A stretch of DNA of 43,686 nt from Lyngbya sp. CCAP 1446/10 (GTDB taxonomy: Bacteria; Cyanobacteriota; Cyanobacteriia; Cyanobacteriales; Microcoleaceae): positions 1 through 43,686 of the forward strand of contig NZ_JAIGNI010000050.1 in the NCBI RefSeq assembly GCF_026130175.1. The letters are read 5' to 3'. Made by a program: the position numbers and the translations under genes. How positions within the stretch are numbered: position 1 is the first letter of the stretch; each line of letters begins with the position of its first letter. This document shows positions 23,867-32,353 of this stretch, piece by piece. The notes below the pieces were generated by a model, which saw nothing but the letters and a program-made list of their open reading frames with translations, did not search any database and was not told where the DNA came from.

Positions 23867-25333
23867 CTAATTAGCTGAACCGAGAATTAAACCCGATCGC
23901 GCCGGCAGACTCAATTCTAACTGCCGAGTTTCCCCTTCACCTTTCCAAACAAATTCTCCTTTACCGAACAGCAATTTCTCGTGAGGAGATTTCAAACTGG
24001 GAGTCTCAAAACTCAGCTTTACCTCTTGAGTTGCCACATTCACAGCCACAATTATTTCCTCATCCTCCAAAATTCGGGCAAAAACGTAAACCGTGCCTTC
24101 AGCAAACAGAATTTTGTAAGTCCCAGTGCGGAGGGCGGCGTATTTGTGGCGCAAAGCTATCAACTGCTTGTGATAGTCTAAAACATCAAGTTCCCAGTGA
24201 GCATTTAAGGGAAAACTGCGGCGAGAATCAGGATCTAAAGCACCGGGTAAACCAACTTCATCACCGTAATAAATGCTGGGAGCTCCGGGATAAGTTAACA
24301 GCAGCAAAGTCGCAATTTCTACACTAGCTCGATCGTCTCCAGAAATTGACAGCAACCTCGCAGTATCGTGACTGGCCAACAAATTTAGTTGAGTTAGCTG
24401 TATTTCCCACGGATATAATTCCAAAACTTCCTGAATCTTCTCGCCGTACTGCTTGGCAAACAGCGCCGGATAGGGGTAATAAGAGCGACCTTCTAATTGG
24501 TTCAGATCTACTCGATCGCCGGCAGCAAAAGCAATAGTCGGCGCAGCAAACAGATAATTCATCACTCCGTCAAATTGACTGCCGTCGAGCCATTCTCTGG
24601 CATCTTCCCAAACTTCGCCGACAATGTAAGCTTCAGGATTAACCGCTTTCACTCGATCGCGAAATTCCTGCCAAAATCCCTCTGTTTTAATTTCAAAAGG
24701 AACGTCCAGCCGCCAGCCGTCAACGCCGAATTTAATCCAATATTCGGCGATTTCCATGATATATTCTCGCACTTCAGGATTGTCGTGATTGAATACAGGT
24801 AGCGCTCGATTGCCGTCCCAACCGGCATAATTAGCTGGGAAATTGCCGTCGTAGGCGGATAGCGGCCAGCCTTCAATTTGAAACCAATCGAGCCAAGGAG
24901 AATGGGGCCCGTTTTCCAGGATGTCGTGAAAGAAGAAAAAGCCGCGGCTGGCGTGGTTGAATACGCCGTCGAGGACGATTTTGATGTCGCGAGCGTGGGC
25001 GGCGTCTAGAAGCTCTTTAAATGCTGGATTCCCGCCCAACACTGGATCGACTTGATAGTAGTCGTGGGTGTGGTAGCGGTGATTGCTCGCTGACTGAAAT
25101 ATCGGGGTGAAATAGATCGCGTTTATGCCTAAGTCTTGCAAGTAGTCTAGCTGTTCCATAACGCCCCACAAGTCGCCGCCCTTGTAGCCTTGGAGGGTGG
25201 GGGATTCGTGCCATTCTTCCCACATGAAGTTTTGCAGCAGGCGTTTGCGGGGCTGTTTGCTTTTTGCGAAGCGATCGGGGAATATTTGGTAGAATACGGC
25301 GTGTTTAACCCAGTCTGGCGTTTGGATTTGCAT
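23867..25333 (-). CDS. GH13 alpha-amylase / neopullulanase-like glycosidase
   Basis: 488-residue cytoplasmic alpha-glucan hydrolase (no signal peptide). It is a (beta/alpha)8 barrel with the GH13 motifs: DGVFNHASRG (122-131), GWRLDVP with nucleophile D210, VGEVWED with acid/base E240, and LLASHDTAR with transition-state D323. A C-terminal beta domain follows from about 400. The N-terminus VKHAVFYQIFPDRFAKSK and LQGYKGGDLWGV resemble neopullulanase/cyclomaltodextrinase, but the starch-binding N-domain of those enzymes is missing. It may act in glycogen turnover, fitting the nearby glgC. Start ATG 25333. Confidence 0.93.
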   Translation of the reverse strand: MQIQTPDWVKHAVFYQIFPDRFAKSKQPRKRLLQNFMWEEWHESPTLQGYKGGDLWGVMEQLDYLQDLGINAIYFTPIFQSASNHRYHTHDYYQVDPVLGGNPAFKELLDAAHARDIKIVLDGVFNHASRGFFFFHDILENGPHSPWLDWFQIEGWPLSAYDGNFPANYAGWDGNRALPVFNHDNPEVREYIMEIAEYWIKFGVDGWRLDVPFEIKTEGFWQEFRDRVKAVNPEAYIVGEVWEDAREWLDGSQFDGVMNYLFAAPTIAFAAGDRVDLNQLEGRSYYPYPALFAKQYGEKIQEVLELYPWEIQLTQLNLLASHDTARLLSISGDDRASVEIATLLLLTYPGAPSIYYGDEVGLPGALDPDSRRSFPLNAHWELDVLDYHKQLIALRHKYAALRTGTYKILFAEGTVYVFARILEDEEIIVAVNVATQEVKLSFETPSLKSPHEKLLFGKGEFVWKGEGETRQLELSLPARSGLILGSAN

Positions 25334-25849
25334 ACAATTTTCCTGTCTTTTACGGCTTAGGCTACAGTATCAGAGGTTTCTAGTGGATCTAGCTTTTGGT
25401 AGAGAATAGACACGGCTTGTCAAGTTTGGTCGATCGACCGATCGCCAAATATCACACAAATTTGCAGTCTATCCAAAATTTAAAACAGATTCTACCCTAT
25501 AACTCGATCGTCGCGACGGGTGGCGCTTCCTGACTGCTGTGGAGTTGGACTCGCCTGTGAGAAGAGGAGCGCCAGCAAAAACCACGGGATCAAACTCAAG
25601 CATAACAAGAGCGCTCTTGACAAAGTGCGATCGGTCTACAACAAAAACAATAAGTGCGATCGAGGCTCGATCGAGAAATTGACCGAAGAGCGGGGCGCCG
25701 TGCCCCCGCATTCATGCGTGGGGTCGAGCCTGCTGCGACTTCAGTCGCCGTTGAGAGCAATGCCACGGCTTTAGCCGCATTGTGCGCTACAAATTGGCAC
25801 TTTATGTTAAAATAATATTGGCGTAAAATACCCCCTCTAGGCTCAAGAC
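25334..25849. other. Gene-free stretch with low-complexity CGATCG runs
   Basis: No supported gene. The sequence is rich in CGATCG palindromes. 25695-25715 includes a CCCCGCATTCATGCGTGGGG-type hairpin, which could be a fragment of an IS200/IS605 end or a decayed insertion. The open frames here show no recognisable domain. Confidence 0.4.
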
Positions 25850-26126
25850 ACGTTGAAACAGCAAGGCGTGAGAGCAGGCGTAGAGAAAGCTGCAAGGGCA
25901 ATGGTGAAAGTCCAACCTGGAAGCAAAAACAAACCAATTCATTTTCATTTACTCAGTCGCGGAAGGACATTCCGAGACTTAAAACGGACGTGGAGGCGAT
26001 GTCAGACTACTTTTAAACGTAGCAATCTCCGATGAATCGTCAACCCCATTCGGCGACCATTCTCCTATTTATATGTTGTGGCGTCGTGAGGAATCCCCGT
26101 GGCTTTAGCCCTGGGGAGGATGTCAA
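25850..26126 (+). mobile_element. Decayed IS200/IS605 right end, possible omega-RNA
   Basis: The end GAATCCCCGTGG...GGGGAGGATGTCAA (26091-26126) has the hairpin CCCC-GT-GGC-TTTA-GCC-CT-GGGG and the typical terminal GATGTCAA of cyanobacterial IS200/IS605 (IS1341-type) elements. The preceding 240 bp holds further short stems and no intact tnpB frame. In complete elements this region is transcribed as the TnpB guide RNA whose guide begins just after the right end. The element is therefore a remnant or a stand-alone guide-RNA locus. Confidence 0.5.
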
Positions 26127-26508
26127 ATAACGGGGAATTAACCCAGACAACTTGTAATTAACAACCAAAACCCCGAACCTTATTCTTTCAATAAACTGCC
26201 CTTAATTTATTGATGAGTATTTTAACTCACAACTCAAAACTTTTTTAAATATCCATTATTCCTTGATGAGTATTTTAACTCAAAACTCAAAACTCATAAC
26301 TCCAGTCCCAGAAGCACTCCAACTCTGATCAACCTGGTTTTTTAAGTTTTGTTGAGGGTTTGAACGAAGTATTTGGATTAAACAACCCGGTTTCTGCGCA
26401 AGCGACTGAACTCCTCACTCAAAACTTCCTCCTTCCCCCCCTTGTCAAGAAGCCCTCACCATCGGACACTGGACTTGGAGAGTTAATAGATCCTAGGGAG
26501 AAAGTTCC
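26127..26508. repeat. Intergenic region before glgC, with hairpin element copy 3
   Basis: Contains direct repeats TTGATGAGTATTTTAACTCA (about 26208 and 26261) and an inverted element with arms AACCTGGTTTTTTAA (26331-26345) and TTAAACAACCCGGTTTCTGC (26378-26397), related to 1594-1706. The glgC promoter must lie here but no clear -35/-10 pair is seen. Confidence 0.6.
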
Positions 26509-27798
26509 TTGAAAAGAGTCTTAGCCATCATCCTCGGTGGCGGTGTCGGCACCCGCCTTTACCCCCTAACCAAACTGCGAGCCAAACCCGCAGTTCCCCT
26601 CGCAGGCAAATATCGCCTCATCGATATTCCTGTCAGCAACTGCATCAACTCCGAAATAGTCAAAATCTACGTTCTCACCCAGTTCAACTCGGCATCCCTC
26701 AACCGCCACATCTCTCGTACCTACCAGTTTTCTGGCTTTACCGAGGGATTTGTCGAAGTGCTCGCCGCCCAGCAAACCCAGGAAAACCCCAACTGGTTTC
26801 AAGGGACAGCAGACGCAGTTCGCCAATATCTCTCGCTGCTAGAACAGTGGGATGTTGACGAATACTTGATTCTTTCAGGCGACCACCTCTACCGCATGGA
26901 CTACGAGAAGTTTGTGAAGAGACACCGAGAAACCAACGCCGATATCACTCTCTCGGTTTTACCAATGGACGAGAAGCGGGCCTCGGATTTTGGTTTGACA
27001 AAAATCGACGACAACGGCCGCATTACTTCTTTCAGCGAAAAGCCAAAAGGCGATGCGCTCAAACAAATGCAGGTGGATACTACTAAACTGGGACTGACAG
27101 CGCAGCAGGCTCAAGAAAATCCTTACATTGCTTCGATGGGGATTTATGTCTTCAAAAAAGAAGTTTTGATTAAACTCCTGAAAGAATCTCCAAACCAAAC
27201 TGATTTTGGTAAAGAGATTATTCCGAATTCTTCAAAAAATCATAACGTTCAAGCTTATTTGTTTGACGATTACTGGGAAGATATCGGAACCATTGAGGCT
27301 TTTTACGATGCTAACTTGGCGCTGACAAAACAGCCTAAGCCTCCTTTCAGTTTCTACGATGAAAAGGCGCCGATTTACACTCGCCCGCGTTTCTTGCCGC
27401 CAACTAAGCTTTTGGATACTCACATCACCGAATCGATTATTGCTGAAGGCTGCATTCTCAAGCAGTGCCGCATCGACCATTCTGTGTTGGGAGTTCGATC
27501 GCGCATTGAAGCTGGATGTACGATTCAAGATACCCTGGTTATGGGTGCTGACTTCTACGAACCAGACGCTGAACGGCATTCGAGTTTAGACAATGGCGGA
27601 GTTCCCCTCGGTATCGGCCCAGATACTACAATTCGCCGCGCGATTGTGGATAAAAATGCCCGCATCGGCCGCAATGTTCAAATCATTAATAAAGACCGAG
27701 TGGAAGAAGCTAACCGCGAAAACCAAGGTTTTTATATCCGCAGCGGCATTGTCGTAGTCCTGAAAAATGCCACGATTCTTGATGGAACTATCATTTAG
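26509..27798 (+). CDS. glgC: Glucose-1-phosphate adenylyltransferase (ADP-glucose pyrophosphorylase)
   Basis: 429 residues, full length. Makes ADP-glucose from ATP and glucose-1-phosphate, the committed step of glycogen synthesis, allosterically activated by 3-phosphoglycerate in cyanobacteria. The N-terminal nucleotide-binding [59 protein letters not shown] (catalytic Asp), FSEKPKG (glucose-1-P Lys) and the C-terminal left-handed beta-helix ([19 protein letters not shown], then [10 protein letters not shown]) are visible. The start is TTG 26509, with GGGAG 8 nt upstream; it gives the exact family N-terminus [12 protein letters not shown]. The gene is followed by heptanucleotide arrays. Confidence 0.97.
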   Translation: MKRVLAIILGGGVGTRLYPLTKLRAKPAVPLAGKYRLIDIPVSNCINSEIVKIYVLTQFNSASLNRHISRTYQFSGFTEGFVEVLAAQQTQENPNWFQGTADAVRQYLSLLEQWDVDEYLILSGDHLYRMDYEKFVKRHRETNADITLSVLPMDEKRASDFGLTKIDDNGRITSFSEKPKGDALKQMQVDTTKLGLTAQQAQENPYIASMGIYVFKKEVLIKLLKESPNQTDFGKEIIPNSSKNHNVQAYLFDDYWEDIGTIEAFYDANLALTKQPKPPFSFYDEKAPIYTRPRFLPPTKLLDTHITESIIAEGCILKQCRIDHSVLGVRSRIEAGCTIQDTLVMGADFYEPDAERHSSLDNGGVPLGIGPDTTIRRAIVDKNARIGRNVQIINKDRVEEANRENQGFYIRSGIVVVLKNATILDGTII

Positions 27799-27945
27799 TT
27801 ATTAGTCATTCGTCATTAGTTGTCAGTCATTAGTTTTTTAAGTTAAAATCTGTTACCTGCTTTTCAAGTGACTGATGATAAATAACTAAATTAGTGGCAG
27901 ATTACCGATGACTGATGACTGATGACTGATGACTGATGACGCAAT
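27799..27945. repeat. Heptanucleotide arrays after glgC
   Basis: TTAGTCATT-like units at about 27797-27833 and five GATGACT heptamers at about 27906-27940. The two arrays are partly complementary and can pair, which would form a hairpin in the glgC 3' region. Confidence 0.75.
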
Positions 27946-28126
27946 TATTTTTTGAGTTCATTAAGCTGTCGCGCATTTGAATGGTATATTTGGAACGGCG
28001 TCGGAGCAACGTACCACAAGAGTTTTATTAATTTTTCACACACAATTTAAATGTAGAACAGCTTATTAATGGCAACTTCTGGTGCAAGGCTGTCGAAATA
28101 CTTGGCTTTATTCAAACTCAGGCGCA

Positions 28127-28330
28127 TTAATAAGGGACAGTCTCTGTTACGGTCTGCGGTGATACAGATATGTTCGATCGCCTGCGTCGGGCCGATAGCT
28201 TCTGATTATTGTATTTGCGATCGTAGCACGACTGACAAATGCGCTGCCCGTTTCTGAGTACAACACAACTCTCGGAATTTTCTTTCCAATCGTCGCAGCA
28301 GCCGCAAGGCCAACTTAGCAAATAATTCAT
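28127..28330 (-). CDS. Small Cys-rich protein, possible zinc ribbon, 67 aa
   Basis: Start ATG 28330. The first 40 residues contain six cysteines arranged as SWPCGCCDDWKENSESC (C9, C11, C12, C22) and GQRICQSCYDRKY (C32, C35), a plausible one-zinc or two-zinc knuckle; the tail is basic (ARRRRS). No family recognised. It is favoured over the overlapping plus-strand frame (28069-28257) because of the ordered Cys pairs, but the upstream ribosome binding site is weak. Treat as a probable small gene. Confidence 0.42.
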   Translation of the reverse strand: MNYLLSWPCGCCDDWKENSESCVVLRNGQRICQSCYDRKYNNQKLSARRRRSNISVSPQTVTETVPY

Positions 28331-28599
28331 GGTAGCTGCACTCTCGTAACGTTAATAACTTATTGAGCTACCATCCTATCTTAATTTTTCTAAAAGTGTG
28401 TGTTCTAGTTAACAAAAAGCAGAGAGATTATGTTATATTTTTGTGACATAAATCTATGCAGAGGCTTTCAAAATAAATAGTATAGCACCAGTCTGGGGAG
28501 GAAAAGATATCTCGAAGGGTTGTTGAATTACTGCGCACTTTAGGGTATAATTGAGTCAAAATTTAGGTAGCAGATTGGACTGGAGTTGCTGATGAGAAC
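28331..28599. other. AT-rich intergenic region
   Basis: No gene recognised. It carries GGGGAGG (28496-28502), without a start codon at useful spacing, and a strong promoter near its end (separate entry). Confidence 0.4.
28523..28551 (+). promoter_or_regulatory. Consensus-like sigma-70 promoter
   Basis: TTGAAT (28523-28528) and TATAAT (28546-28551) are separated by 17 bp, nearly the ideal housekeeping promoter. Predicted transcription start is near 28558. The first downstream frame is the weak 94-codon one at 28600; the next certain gene is dnaJ at 29119. Confidence 0.65.
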
Positions 28600-28884
28600 G
28601 TGCTAGGATTTGCATTGGGTGAAAAGCTAGAGAAGAAAAGTTCGATCGCACCGCGCACCCCAAAAAAAGATCGATCGCCAGGGCCAGTCAACCCAACGGG
28701 CGATCGCACAACCGCAGCAGCTTTCTCCGGCCCGCCTCAACTCTCATCTAATCTCGCAGCCACACCAAAATCGCGAAGACGCACAACTCGTCAAAATCTC
28801 CAACAGCAGCGGGGTGCGGAAATTGCGATGTCCCGCAAAGCAACAACCGAACTCGATCGAGTCCAAACCTTTGATAACCTATAA
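28600..28884 (+). CDS. Doubtful small ORF, 94 codons
   Basis: GTG-start frame just downstream of the strong promoter, with GGAG at 28582-28585. The product is basic, proline- and threonine-rich (KSSIAPRTPKKDRSPGPV, then SRRRTTRQNLQQQ), probably disordered, with no recognisable domain. Many of its codons come from CGATCG-containing sequence. It could equally be a non-coding leader or small RNA. Confidence 0.25.
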   Translation: MLGFALGEKLEKKSSIAPRTPKKDRSPGPVNPTGDRTTAAAFSGPPQLSSNLAATPKSRRRTTRQNLQQQRGAEIAMSRKATTELDRVQTFDNL

Positions 28885-28888
28885 TTTG

Positions 28889-28936
28889 AAGAAGGAAGAA
28901 GGAAGAAGGAAGAGGGAAGAGGGAAGAAGGAAGAGG
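28889..28936. repeat. GAAGARG heptanucleotide purine array
   Basis: About seven tandem GAAGAAG/GAAGAGG units. The same array occurs inside the PlsY/PEP-synthase gene (36187-36290) and, as its complement, at 42098-42162. Confidence 0.9.
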
Positions 28937-28971
28937 TGCAACGCGAGAACGTCCTTACTGTCGGGTGCGGT

Positions 28972-28980
28972 TGCTATAAT
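28972..28980 (+). promoter_or_regulatory. Extended -10 promoter for dnaJ
   Basis: TTGCTATAAT (TG-N-TATAAT, TATAAT at 28975-28980) without a good -35, a typical extended -10. It lies 139 bp before the dnaJ start and upstream of the ACAACTA array, so the array would be in the 5' untranslated region. Confidence 0.5.
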
Positions 28981-29012
28981 TCGCCATCCTGCTAATTTGG
29001 GATTTATTCTTT

Positions 29013-29103
29013 CTAACAACTAACAACTAACAACTAACAACTAACAACTAGCAACTAACAACTAACAACTAACAACTAACAACTAACAACTAATAACTAA
29101 TAA
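29013..29103. repeat. ACAACTA heptanucleotide array before dnaJ
   Basis: About 13 tandem ACAACTA units with a few variants (AGCAACTA, ATAACTA), ending 15 bp before the dnaJ ATG and just before its GAGAGGA ribosome binding site. Confidence 0.92.
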
Positions 29104-29118
29104 AGAGAGGATTACTTA

Positions 29119-30135
29119 ATGGCTGCAACAGATTTTAAAGACTATTACGCTATTTTGGGACTCAACAAAACCACCAGCGCTGATGAAATTAAAAAAACTT
29201 TCCGCAAACTAGCCCGCAAATATCACCCGGATATGAATCCAGGGAACAAAGAAGCCGAAGCTCGTTTTAAAGAAGTAAACGAAGCTTACGAAGTGCTTTC
29301 CGACCCAGAAAAACGCCAAAAATACGACCAATACGGTCAATACTGGAAGCAAGCGGCTGCAACTCCCAGCGGATGGCCAGGAGGGGGCGCCACGAATGTA
29401 GACTTTGGTGGTGTTGACTTCAGCCAGTACGGTAGTTTTGACGAATTTATCAATGCCTTGCTGGGGCGCGCGGCCAGTGGTGCGGGTGGTAGTAGTAGCC
29501 GTAGCAGCAAGTGGAATTATAGCAACCAGCGCACCAGCGCCGGCGGGCCGACCGGTTTTGGCGGATTTGAAGATTTTGCGGGGTACGAAAACCGCAGCGC
29601 AGGGGGCACTCGCGACACTGAGGTGACGATTTCCCTGACTCTGGGGGAAGCATTTCGGGGAACTTCCAAGCGAGTCGCCACGGGCGAAGTTTCGATTCCT
29701 GCGGGAGTGAAAACTGGCAGCAAAATTCGGGTAAAAGGTAAAGGTCAAGTTGACCCGTACACGAAGCAGCAGGGAGATTTGTACTTAAAGTTAGAAGTTT
29801 TACCCCACGCTTTCTTCCAGTTTGAGGGAGAAAATTTGGTCTGCGAAGTGCCGATAACTCCCGATGAAGCGGTGTTGGGAGCTTCGATTGAAGTGCCGGC
29901 GCCTGAAGGTATGATAACTGTAAAATTTCCAGCCGGGATGCGATCGGGTCAGTCTTTGCGGTTGCGCGGGAAAGGATGGCCGAAACCGAAGAAGGATGAA
30001 CGGACTGATTTGTTGGTCAAAATTGCGATCGTCCCGCCGAAAGAACTCACCGCTGAGGAACGAGAGTTTTACGAGAAAATCAAAGCCAATCGTACTTTTA
30101 ATCCTCGCAGTAATCTCAACCAAATGCTCCCTTGA
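29119..30135 (+). CDS. DnaJ-class co-chaperone, type B (CbpA-like)
   Basis: 338 residues. The J domain (about 8-73) has YHPDMNPG with the HPD tripeptide that stimulates Hsp70 ATPase. A Gly/Ser/Phe-rich linker (about 90-165: [36 protein letters not shown]) follows. The C-terminal substrate-binding domains start near [16 protein letters not shown] and include [20 protein letters not shown]. The CxxCxGxG zinc fingers are absent, so this is a class B, CbpA-type protein rather than DnaJ itself. It should work with DnaK in the cytoplasm. The start ATG 29119 has GAGAGGA upstream. Expression may be influenced by the repeat-bearing leader. Confidence 0.93.
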   Translation: MAATDFKDYYAILGLNKTTSADEIKKTFRKLARKYHPDMNPGNKEAEARFKEVNEAYEVLSDPEKRQKYDQYGQYWKQAAATPSGWPGGGATNVDFGGVDFSQYGSFDEFINALLGRAASGAGGSSSRSSKWNYSNQRTSAGGPTGFGGFEDFAGYENRSAGGTRDTEVTISLTLGEAFRGTSKRVATGEVSIPAGVKTGSKIRVKGKGQVDPYTKQQGDLYLKLEVLPHAFFQFEGENLVCEVPITPDEAVLGASIEVPAPEGMITVKFPAGMRSGQSLRLRGKGWPKPKKDERTDLLVKIAIVPPKELTAEEREFYEKIKANRTFNPRSNLNQMLP

Positions 30136-30186
30136 AAAAACTTGCATTTACCGGGCGCAAATAATACCAGTTCTTAAAAATTTTAA

Positions 30187-30211
30187 AGGGACACAACCAT
30201 GCTGTGTCCCT
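30187..30211 (+). terminator. Hairpin after dnaJ
   Basis: AGGGACACA (30187-30195), loop ACCATGC, TGTGTCCCT (30203-30211): a perfect 9-bp stem 52 bp after the dnaJ stop. No strong U-tract follows, so it may be a terminator or a fragment of the repeat at 23615-23681, which shares GGGACAC. Confidence 0.45.
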
Positions 30212-30297
30212 CCTGTATGAAAGCGCGATCTCATTTGAAAAAAAACCTGTTAACAAGTCAAATTTTATTCGCCCGTAATTGGCAGTTTCCCAACTTC

Positions 30298-30573
30298 TCA
30301 AGACTCTTCGCTAGCTCTTAGCTGAGTAGGTTGGCTACCTTGTTTGATGTTGATGCTAATTTTTTTAGCTCCTTTGTTCTCCAGGTCTCGGATGTAGCCG
30401 TTCGACCTGTTAGAAGCTTCCTGTCTGCTGTCATAGGGGCCAAAGTAATAGGTACGCTTTGGCGAATCTGTATCAACTTCTACCCACCATTCGCTAGGTC
30501 GAGTGCTGCTAGCAGGTTGAGTTAGCACCCAAAATGCCGTGAAAAACATACCGAACATAGAGAGCTCAAACAT
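30298..30573 (-). CDS. DUF1816 family protein, paralogue 1
   Basis: 91 residues. A hydrophobic N-terminus (MFELSMFGMFFTAFWVLTQP) precedes the DUF1816 core EWWVEVDTDSPKRTYYFGPY, DSRQEASNRSNGYIRDLENK and GAKKISINIKQGSQP. The family is small, cyanobacterial and of unknown biochemical role; some members are linked to phycobilisome-related genes. Paralogue 2 is 660 bp upstream on the same strand; they share the WWVE, TYYFGP, GYI-DLE-(K/E)GAK and I-IK blocks. Start ATG 30573 with a good AGGTAAAT-type leader. The N-terminal segment could be a membrane anchor. Confidence 0.88.
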   Translation of the reverse strand: MFELSMFGMFFTAFWVLTQPASSTRPSEWWVEVDTDSPKRTYYFGPYDSRQEASNRSNGYIRDLENKGAKKISINIKQGSQPTQLRASEES

Positions 30574-30946
30574 ATTTACCTCTGGGAAGATTTAAGTAGT
30601 TTTTACTGTTCTATCTCAATTTATCAACGCAACGGGATCGATCGGATCGTACTCTGTGCTGATTTAGCCCTGGTAATTTTTGACAGTTAATTCTGCTTAC
30701 AATCAGCATTTTGGTGGAGAAGAAGCCGACTTTTAAACCACCACTACAAATACAAAGTCCGCACGGTAAGGACTAGGACAAGATGATGCTTAATATTATT
30801 GTTGAGGCTTCAGTTAATGAAAAACTAACACAGAACTTACGCACTCTTGACGCTCAGAAACCAGGTTGTTTAACCGATACCCCTCGCGATAGACGGAGTA
30901 TTTTCGTCAAAAAACGCGGTTTCTGTGGTCAGGAATATCAAAATTC
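30574..30946. repeat. Intergenic region with hairpin element copy 4
   Basis: Inverted arms CAGAAACCAGGTTGTTT (30855-30871) and AAAAAACGCGGTTTCTG (30909-30925), flanked on the left by GAACTTACGCACTCTTGACG, match the element at 1594-1706 (which has GGACTTACGCAC). A 55-codon plus-strand frame through the repeat (30783-30950) has no support. Confidence 0.7.
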
Positions 30947-31234
30947 TTAAGCAGCGACACCTTCTGAGAATTCATCACAAATGGTGAGCTCGGAAGGCTG
31001 ACACCGTTTGATGCGGATGCTAACCCTTTTGGCTCCTTCGCTTTCCAAGTCTTCGATGTAGCCCGGAGTATTGCTGGAAGCTTCTTTCTCGGTGTCGAAG
31101 GGGCCAAAATAGTAGGTACAGTGGGGCAAATCGGTGACAATTTCTACCCACCATTTCTCAGACCCGCTGTGGCTGGGTCTAGCAAGCACGGACAAAACTG
31201 CTACGTAGATACAAAACAAATAAAATCCGAGCAT
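30947..31234 (-). CDS. DUF1816 family protein, paralogue 2
   Basis: 95 residues from ATG 31234. The frame extends upstream to a TTG at 31279, but the ATG start makes the N-terminus align with paralogue 1 (MLGFYLFCIYVAVLSVLARP versus MFELSMFGMFFTAFWVLTQP). The core is KWWVEIVTDLPHCTYYFGPF, GYIEDLESEGAKRVSIRIKR, followed by an acidic tail CDEFSEGVAA. Cysteines at CTYYF and KRCQP are absent from the other copy. A hydrophobic N-terminal anchor is likely. Function unknown. Confidence 0.88.
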   Translation of the reverse strand: MLGFYLFCIYVAVLSVLARPSHSGSEKWWVEIVTDLPHCTYYFGPFDTEKEASSNTPGYIEDLESEGAKRVSIRIKRCQPSELTICDEFSEGVAA

Positions 31235-31470
31235 CTTTATTCTTGAGGGGTGATTTAATCGATCGTTTAAATGTATCAAAATAATTTGCCAGATCGAATC
31301 AACCTCAGTGCTGATTTTGAGTCGATCGACGTTAGATGTTAGATTTTAGATCTGAAATTTTTCCTCCAATCTAAAATCCAAAGCAAAACCCGCATCCGCG
31401 GGTTGTTTGCTAACTAAAAAATTTTCTCTTTCCCAACTAGATTGTTGGGCAAAGCTGAGCAGGCTGAGGC

Positions 31471-32226
31471 TTAACGCTTGCCTTTGGGGAACTGTTCGAT
31501 GCCAGCCCAACCGTAAAAAACTAGCTCGTCGTTTTGAACTCGGCAGCGGTCTACTCGCAGTTGAGTGCCTTCTAAGGCAAATTTGTCTAAGTCTAGCAGG
31601 TTATTTACGTGGGCAATTATAGCTTGACCCAAGTCTACTGCTTGCTGGTCGCCTCCGTATGTAACGCTGACAAATTGGATTTTGCGTCGGTCTTCTACTT
31701 GCAATTGAGCTGTAATATCTATGTTGACGGGTTCGCTGGCATCGCCTACGGCAATTTCAGACTGAAGCCGAATTGATTTGTCTGTTCCGAAGCTGACTTC
31801 TGTGTTTTGAAAGTGCAAAGATTGCTCTTGGTATTTCAGCTTCTGGAGTTTTTCAACTACAAAAGGTGTGTTGAATGAGGTGGTTAAATCCGATCGACTT
31901 AAAACTACTCGCATATTTGCCTGGGTAGGCTGCCGCAATTTCACGCTTCCTGCAAAAATCGCCCCAAAATCAATGGAGAGTGCTTGCAGGTAGAGTTCCA
32001 TCACTTCTATGCGAAGGCCGTTGTACATCAACATACCTTTGCCAATGAAGTCGAAACCGTCGATGCTTCCCTGCAAGAGTTTGGCTACTGGTTCGACTCG
32101 GATGTTGGCTTCGGCCTTTTCCGAACTTTTGAATAAGGCCGCGATCGCAGCTCCTGCTACTTTGCTGACAAGGCGATCGCCATTTTGACCTTGAAAGGAT
32201 GTACCGCTAAACAAAGCTGCTACCAT
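31471..32226 (-). CDS. DUF2993 (LmeA-like) family protein
   Basis: 251 residues. The DUF2993 pattern is visible: VAGAAIAALFKSSEKAEANI and VEPVAKLLQGSIDGFDFIGK near the N-terminus, then LYLQALSIDFGAIFAGSVKL, ALTTSF-like DLTTSFNTPFVVEKLQ, VNIDITAQLQVEDRRKIQFV and a C-terminal LEGTQLRVDRCRVQNDELVF. The actinobacterial relative LmeA is a mannosidase of envelope glycolipids, but most cyanobacterial members are uncharacterised and lack a clear signal peptide, as here. The family may bind lipids. Start ATG 32226; the gene is followed upstream by a short intergenic region with no evident promoter. Confidence 0.82.
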   Translation of the reverse strand: MVAALFSGTSFQGQNGDRLVSKVAGAAIAALFKSSEKAEANIRVEPVAKLLQGSIDGFDFIGKGMLMYNGLRIEVMELYLQALSIDFGAIFAGSVKLRQPTQANMRVVLSRSDLTTSFNTPFVVEKLQKLKYQEQSLHFQNTEVSFGTDKSIRLQSEIAVGDASEPVNIDITAQLQVEDRRKIQFVSVTYGGDQQAVDLGQAIIAHVNNLLDLDKFALEGTQLRVDRCRVQNDELVFYGWAGIEQFPKGKR

Positions 32227-32353
32227 TTATGCGTTTGCTGATCTACAGTCGCCATTATAACCTCCCATTAAGAAATGTTAAAATAGCTTGTGCTTATTCA
32301 CTTTATAAGGTGATGTTATTTTGGGTATGCCTAGAAAGGAATATTTTTGAAAT

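Noticed and set aside
25520..25774. 84-codon frame in the CGATCG-rich stretch near the IS605 remnant
   Set aside because: Compositionally driven and lacks TnpB or other motifs.
28069..28257. 62-codon plus-strand frame overlapping the Cys-rich minus-strand gene
   Set aside because: No ribosome binding site, no domain, and it overlaps a better candidate.
29013..29103. Second CRISPR-like array before dnaJ
   Set aside because: Same reason: uninterrupted heptamers.
30783..30950. 55-codon frame running through a hairpin repeat before DUF1816 paralogue 1
   Set aside because: Half of it translates a dispersed repeat, and the ribosome binding site is weak.
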